Origin: Piscicola geometra
Taxonomy: Eukaryota > Annelida > Clitellata > Hirudinida > Piscicolidae
Assembly (NCBI GenBank): GCA_943735955.1
Contig: OX030955.1
Location: forward strand, 7,733,769 to 7,797,768
DNA: 64,000 nucleotides
Direction of reading: 5' to 3'
The notes beneath the pieces were generated by a model. That model made no database searches. It saw only the letters and a program-made list of their open reading frames with translations, and was not told the DNA's origin. Numbering within the stretch: the first letter of the stretch is position 1; each line of letters starts with the position of its first letter. The position numbers were made by a program, and so were the translations under genes. Of this stretch, positions 59,701-64,000 are shown piece after piece.

Positions 59701-60670
59701 GAATAAACCAGATGCGTATACTTGAAGGAAAATTTAAAGAAGTAATATCGGTGAGATTTGAAGGAAGAAATTGTGAATCAGAGCGCCTTCGAAGGCGAGT
59801 AAGTGAGTTTGATTGAAGATTGAAGCATGAAAGACTCGTGCCTGATGTCGCCTGATTGCTTCTTACCGATAAATTATATTCTCAACTTCATCATCTTCAG
59901 GCGTTTCAGTGCCCTCGGCTTGAAACCCATGCAATAAAAACGATGGTGGAAACTTCGAAATAACACAATGCAACATTGGATTGCTGAGTGGTTTTGAACA
60001 CATACCAAAGTGTTTGTTTGATTTTTTAAATGGAACGTTATCAATTTTTAAATAAAATTAAAGTTTTAATGCGTCCAGAAACTTAGAATTTTAGATAAGA
60101 TAATAAGTCAAATGAAAACACAAGAATTATTAATTAAAGTAGTGCAAGCTCATCAAACAAAATGTATTTGTTATAAAGCCTAATTAGAATGGGAGATCAG
60201 GTGGGATGGCAAGATGGAGTAGGTGTAAGAACAAGGATTACAAATATTTGCACTTCGAACACGTCAATAAGACTTGGTGGAATAGCAGAACAACCAGAAG
60301 AGAGCCTTCTTCAATGTGAAAACATTCACATGAGTGAACTTGTTGAATGAGAATCTAACGCGTTTGTAGTGTTTAAATCAGAAAATTGATAGTTTGAGTA
60401 GATTGAAATCGATAGGTTATTTTCAAATCTGTCTTCAAAGCAGGAGTCATGGAATTGAGATTTGAATAAATTATATTAATCAATTTATTTCAATAACTTG
60501 AAAATAGTGAGTATATAAAAAATGTAATTTGTGAATAGAACTAAAACCAAAAGTCAGACGTGAAACACAACAATCTCCGGCAAGAACACTGGGGAATCTA
60601 TTTAATACTCATAAAAAGTCAATTAAAAGCACAAAAGAAAGATAAAGCTTTAAATTTTTCAAAAACAAAG

Positions 60671-60702
<32 letters not shown>

Positions 60703-63700
60703 TAAAGAAGAAATTAAAGTAAACCCAGAAACAAACCAATGAAGTTACTTAACAAACTAAAAATCTTCAAAAACACACGATATAAAACATGCTTCAAAAT
60801 ATCGTTATATTCGGACATTAAAAACACATTTTTCACTGTTGAAAAAACTCGGTTTAAAAAGTAATATTTGAAATAATTTAAAGAAAGAACGAGGTTGTTT
60901 GTGCTAGTAATGATAGAAAACAATTGGTGCTTTTACGACGCCAGTTAAAATGACAATGCCGTGGTAGAACGTTCAAAAGATTATTGATCGTGCAAAACAT
61001 TTTTCAAAGTAGGTGCTTGTAAAGTATAAAAATATTTTTTTAATGTCTGAAATATATTTATTCCTATACTAGTGTATTAATAATATTATTTCATAAATGT
61101 ATATTATTAGTGTATATTTTAGAAATATATACTTAATAATCATGCATAAAGCTTGAAATAGTCCAGACAAAAAAGAAAAGAAAAGTTTATAATTCTACTA
61201 ATCTAAAGAGTATCACCGCAACCGAAATAACTAGCGCCTCTTTAAAAATATATTGAAATATTCATAAGCTGTAGAATGAAGCTAATTTATTTTGGCAAGA
61301 AGCGCTGAGGTGCTACAATAAATATGAAGAAAACAAATAAAAGAATGAAAACAAAATATCTAAGCTACAAATAAATAATAATGCAGTTTTCAAAAAGTAT
61401 TTGAACCTAATAAAAGTAGTTTGCATTTTTAAAATGTACCAACGCAATAGCAACAAGAAGAGGAAAAATTCGAGGGTGTATCTAATAGCTACAACATGGG
61501 GTTAACGGCTGCTGAGTTAATTGTGATGATTATCACGTGAATTATTGATGCGGTGCTCAAAGCTCGATCCTTGAAAAATAATAATGTAAAGAGTTGAAGA
61601 ATAAACACCCAGAAAGATTGTCATATATGCAACAGTGCTAAGAAGGAGTCAGAGACGTGGTGCATTCATGGAGCCTTTCTGCAACTGGGGGCTTACTGAG
61701 AGAAGTCTTTGACTTTTCGAAAAAATTGCATCTATGAAATCGCTGAGTTAGTATTTCTATATATTTTAAAACATCTAATATTTTAAATGCAATGATGTTT
61801 CGGATAGAATATTTTTGTATGTTAAATTTGCCCTAAAAACCTCTAAATTACTCGATGATTAAATTTTATTAAATTTTAATTAACGTTGTTTAATATTCAA
61901 TTGACGATTATTCAGATATCATAAAACACCACGAGTATAAATCAAGCGAGCTAGAATCTTCCATGCACGACTATGACTCTCAACCGCATACAGACTCCTT
62001 ATAGCGTGGACGAGGTGTGGTGAGGGCCGTGTGGAGTGTATATATGGACTGGTGCGCTGGAAATTCGTGTTTCGCAAAGCATTCTCAGCATTGATCGATC
62101 GAAGCTTTCCAGCCTAGAACATTGTTTTATCTTTTTTGAAGTGTGGACATTTCAGAAAAGTGAATTCGCTGGTGAAGTTGTCGAACAGTTCATGTAAGAG
62201 TCGTCAAAAAAAATTTAGATCTTGAAAGAATTGAATGTTGCGTTTTTGCTTGCGTTGTGAAAGAACCGATCAAAGGCGATTCTTAAATTCTGAAGGGTAA
62301 ATAACTGTCGAGTCATCCGAGCCTAAGCTTGTTTGTTCTTCTTGAATCCCAGAGGCTCCAACTAAAGGTGCTTTTGAGCTTCAACAGTTCTCAACTCGCG
62401 CATCAATATTTTTCTAATCTCGATTCATCGTTTTTATTTAGGACGAAATGATCAATTTTTATTTTCAAAAGGCTTAAACAAAATAATCTATTGTATTTTT
62501 AAACTATTAAGTTGAGAAAGCCTTGAAGACAAACGTTAATTAGGAGCTCAGATGAGCTTTAAAAATATCAAATACAAAACAAACTTATAAATGAATAAAA
62601 CAATAAATATCGGACCATCAAAAATAAAACTTAAATTTCTTATAAAGCTAAGAAATCGATAGAAAGATAAAGAAAAATGTGAAAAAATAGAAGAGAAGGG
62701 AGGCATAAATAGATGGAATGAAAAAAAATAAAAAGCAGTTTTTATAAGAAGACATGACACTGGGCAGGAATAGAGGCATGAATGAGAATATAAATACAAC
62801 GAGAGCCAAGGAATATCGAAAAAAACTTGAAATGAACGAAAAAACGTAAAGAAAAATAGTTTAAAACTGAAAATGACTAAAAGACGCTTTATACAAGATG
62901 TATTTTTAATTCACTTCAATATTAAAGGCAAACAGATGTTATAAGAAAATAGTTTCAACGTGTCCCATCTGATGAGCGCAGAGTGAAAAGGCAAACAAAT
63001 ACTAAATGACAAATTGAAATTAAATTTTCTAAAGGGTATTCTCACCAGACACGAATTTGTATATTTTACACACAAAACATGTCGTACACATACATGAAAG
63101 ACATAAAAACACACAGAGACCCACCCACACTAAGACAAACTTATTCTTCCAAAGATTATAGCTCAAGTCAACAGCACATCTCTAATTTATAGACTATAAA
63201 TAAATAAATATAATCTGTCAAAAATGACAGTTTCTCGAAACATAAGTACTTACATATGAAGACACATAAAAACACACGAAGACACCTAAAAACACATGTT
63301 AATTCCGTGCCGTCATGCCACCAATCCATTTGTGCTTGTTCGATCCGCATTAACATTAGCATATTTAATGCACTGCTTCTTTCAGCCTGCCTCTCTAACC
63401 AGACCGCACTCCGAACAGCATTTGAAAGTCGGAAATCACCAAAAAATTAGTTAACTTTTTTTTAATATTCTACGATTAAAGCTATAAAAATGTTGTAAAT
63501 ATGACTAAACATTGATTCTCAAATGGGTCAAAGTAATTCGTGAAACTATCTGCGATGCTGTAGAGATGCCATCGCATGGGTGCGTAATAGGGCTTCTATT
63601 TCTTTCTACTCCTCTCTATTTTTTATAGTTTTTTCTATTTCTTTCTATTTGCGTTTGTGCTTTTATTTTTTTAATCTTTTTTTTGCATATTTGCCTGTGC

Positions 63701-64000
63701 TTTCGTTCAGAGTCCACAGGTCCATCATGGGTAAATTGTATTAATGCTTTTTAAAATATTTTTTAATGTTATTATTTCCTTTCAAATAATTATTTTTAAG
63801 CACTTTGTATCATCGAAATACGTTTTAATCTTTATTTATCTTGAATTTGGGTCTAATAGAAGGCAAACAGTTTTCAGTTTAAATTTTCAAATGAACGCAA
63901 ATGATTGAGAAATGTTTATTGATACAGATATAGCGTGAAGACACACTCTGAGTCCTATAAATTCAACTCAAATATTTTGGATAGTTTATTTTTAAAAAGA
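56780..64000. other. Long interval with no supported gene
   Basis: About 7 kb of AT-rich sequence. A GCGCTATAGAAATTTATT / GATTGATT SINE-tail fragment is present near 59,390-59,450 and a (TA)n run near 60,670-60,710. The stretch at 58,020-58,500 is more GC-rich and could be a decayed transposon, but I find no catalytic motif. A promoter-like segment at 62,036-62,195 is listed separately. Confidence 0.45.
62036..62196 (+). promoter_or_regulatory. Candidate TATA promoter with non-coding first exon
   Basis: GTATATATGG at about 62,038 is followed about 30-35 bp later by a possible start region (AAGCATTCTCAGCATTG). About 110 bp further, CAGTTCATGTAAGAG gives a strong donor-like sequence. This could be the 5' end of a gene continuing to the right, but no downstream exon is recognisable before the window ends. 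Confidence 0.2.

Overview
The window is eukaryotic nuclear DNA from an animal, most likely an AT-rich, ciliated, non-vertebrate species. The genes are intron-rich with GT-AG (rarely GC-AG) junctions and use the standard code. They include metazoan families: a receptor tyrosine phosphatase, a Polycomb RING protein and the axonemal protein CFAP52. The gaps are full of non-LTR retrotransposon pieces, SINE-like repeats, micro- and minisatellites. I cannot name the phylum.

Layout. 1-1,755: an antisense reverse transcriptase relic and an ATGCATG/TTAATTAA-rich tract. 1,756-12,393 (+): the 3' part of a receptor protein tyrosine phosphatase with 23 exons in the window, covering FN3, transmembrane, active D1 and catalytically dead D2. 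12,394-16,312: repeats only. 16,313-17,120 (-): a secreted discoidin/F-type-lectin-like protein, 3' end unresolved. 17,121-20,498: a tRNA-like SINE and interstitial telomeric repeats. 20,499-25,900 (-): complete CFAP52 (WDR16), with two GC-AG introns and a duplicated pair of apparently mutually exclusive exons. 26,245-30,305: a dispersed repeat family around a two-exon histone H1 (27,941-28,730, -). 30,844-33,225: an (AT)n tract and a frameshifted LINE. 33,937 and 36,189 (+): two small single-pass membrane proteins sharing a GWRRxCCxC juxtamembrane motif, family not recognised. 38,005-41,800 (-): RNF2/RING1, with a 34-bp minisatellite of about 41 copies filling its third intron. 42,749-43,694 (-): a three-exon profilin. 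43,957-44,335: two tiny TIR elements with 8-bp target duplications. 45,707-46,234 (-): a small secretory-pathway J-domain protein. 47,894-52,275 (-): complete ERGIC3, 13 exons. 52,300-64,000: simple repeats and AT-rich sequence with no gene I can support.

The genes are unrelated housekeeping or signalling genes, not a pathway cluster: cilium (CFAP52), chromatin (H1, RNF2), actin (profilin), early secretory pathway (ERGIC3, J protein), and cell surface (the phosphatase, the lectin-like protein, the small membrane proteins). A recurring feature is that simple repeats abut 3' splice sites and serve as the sequence in front of the AG. All gene models were built by hand from reading frame, splice-site and phase continuity and comparison with remembered families; none has been tested by alignment or RNA data.
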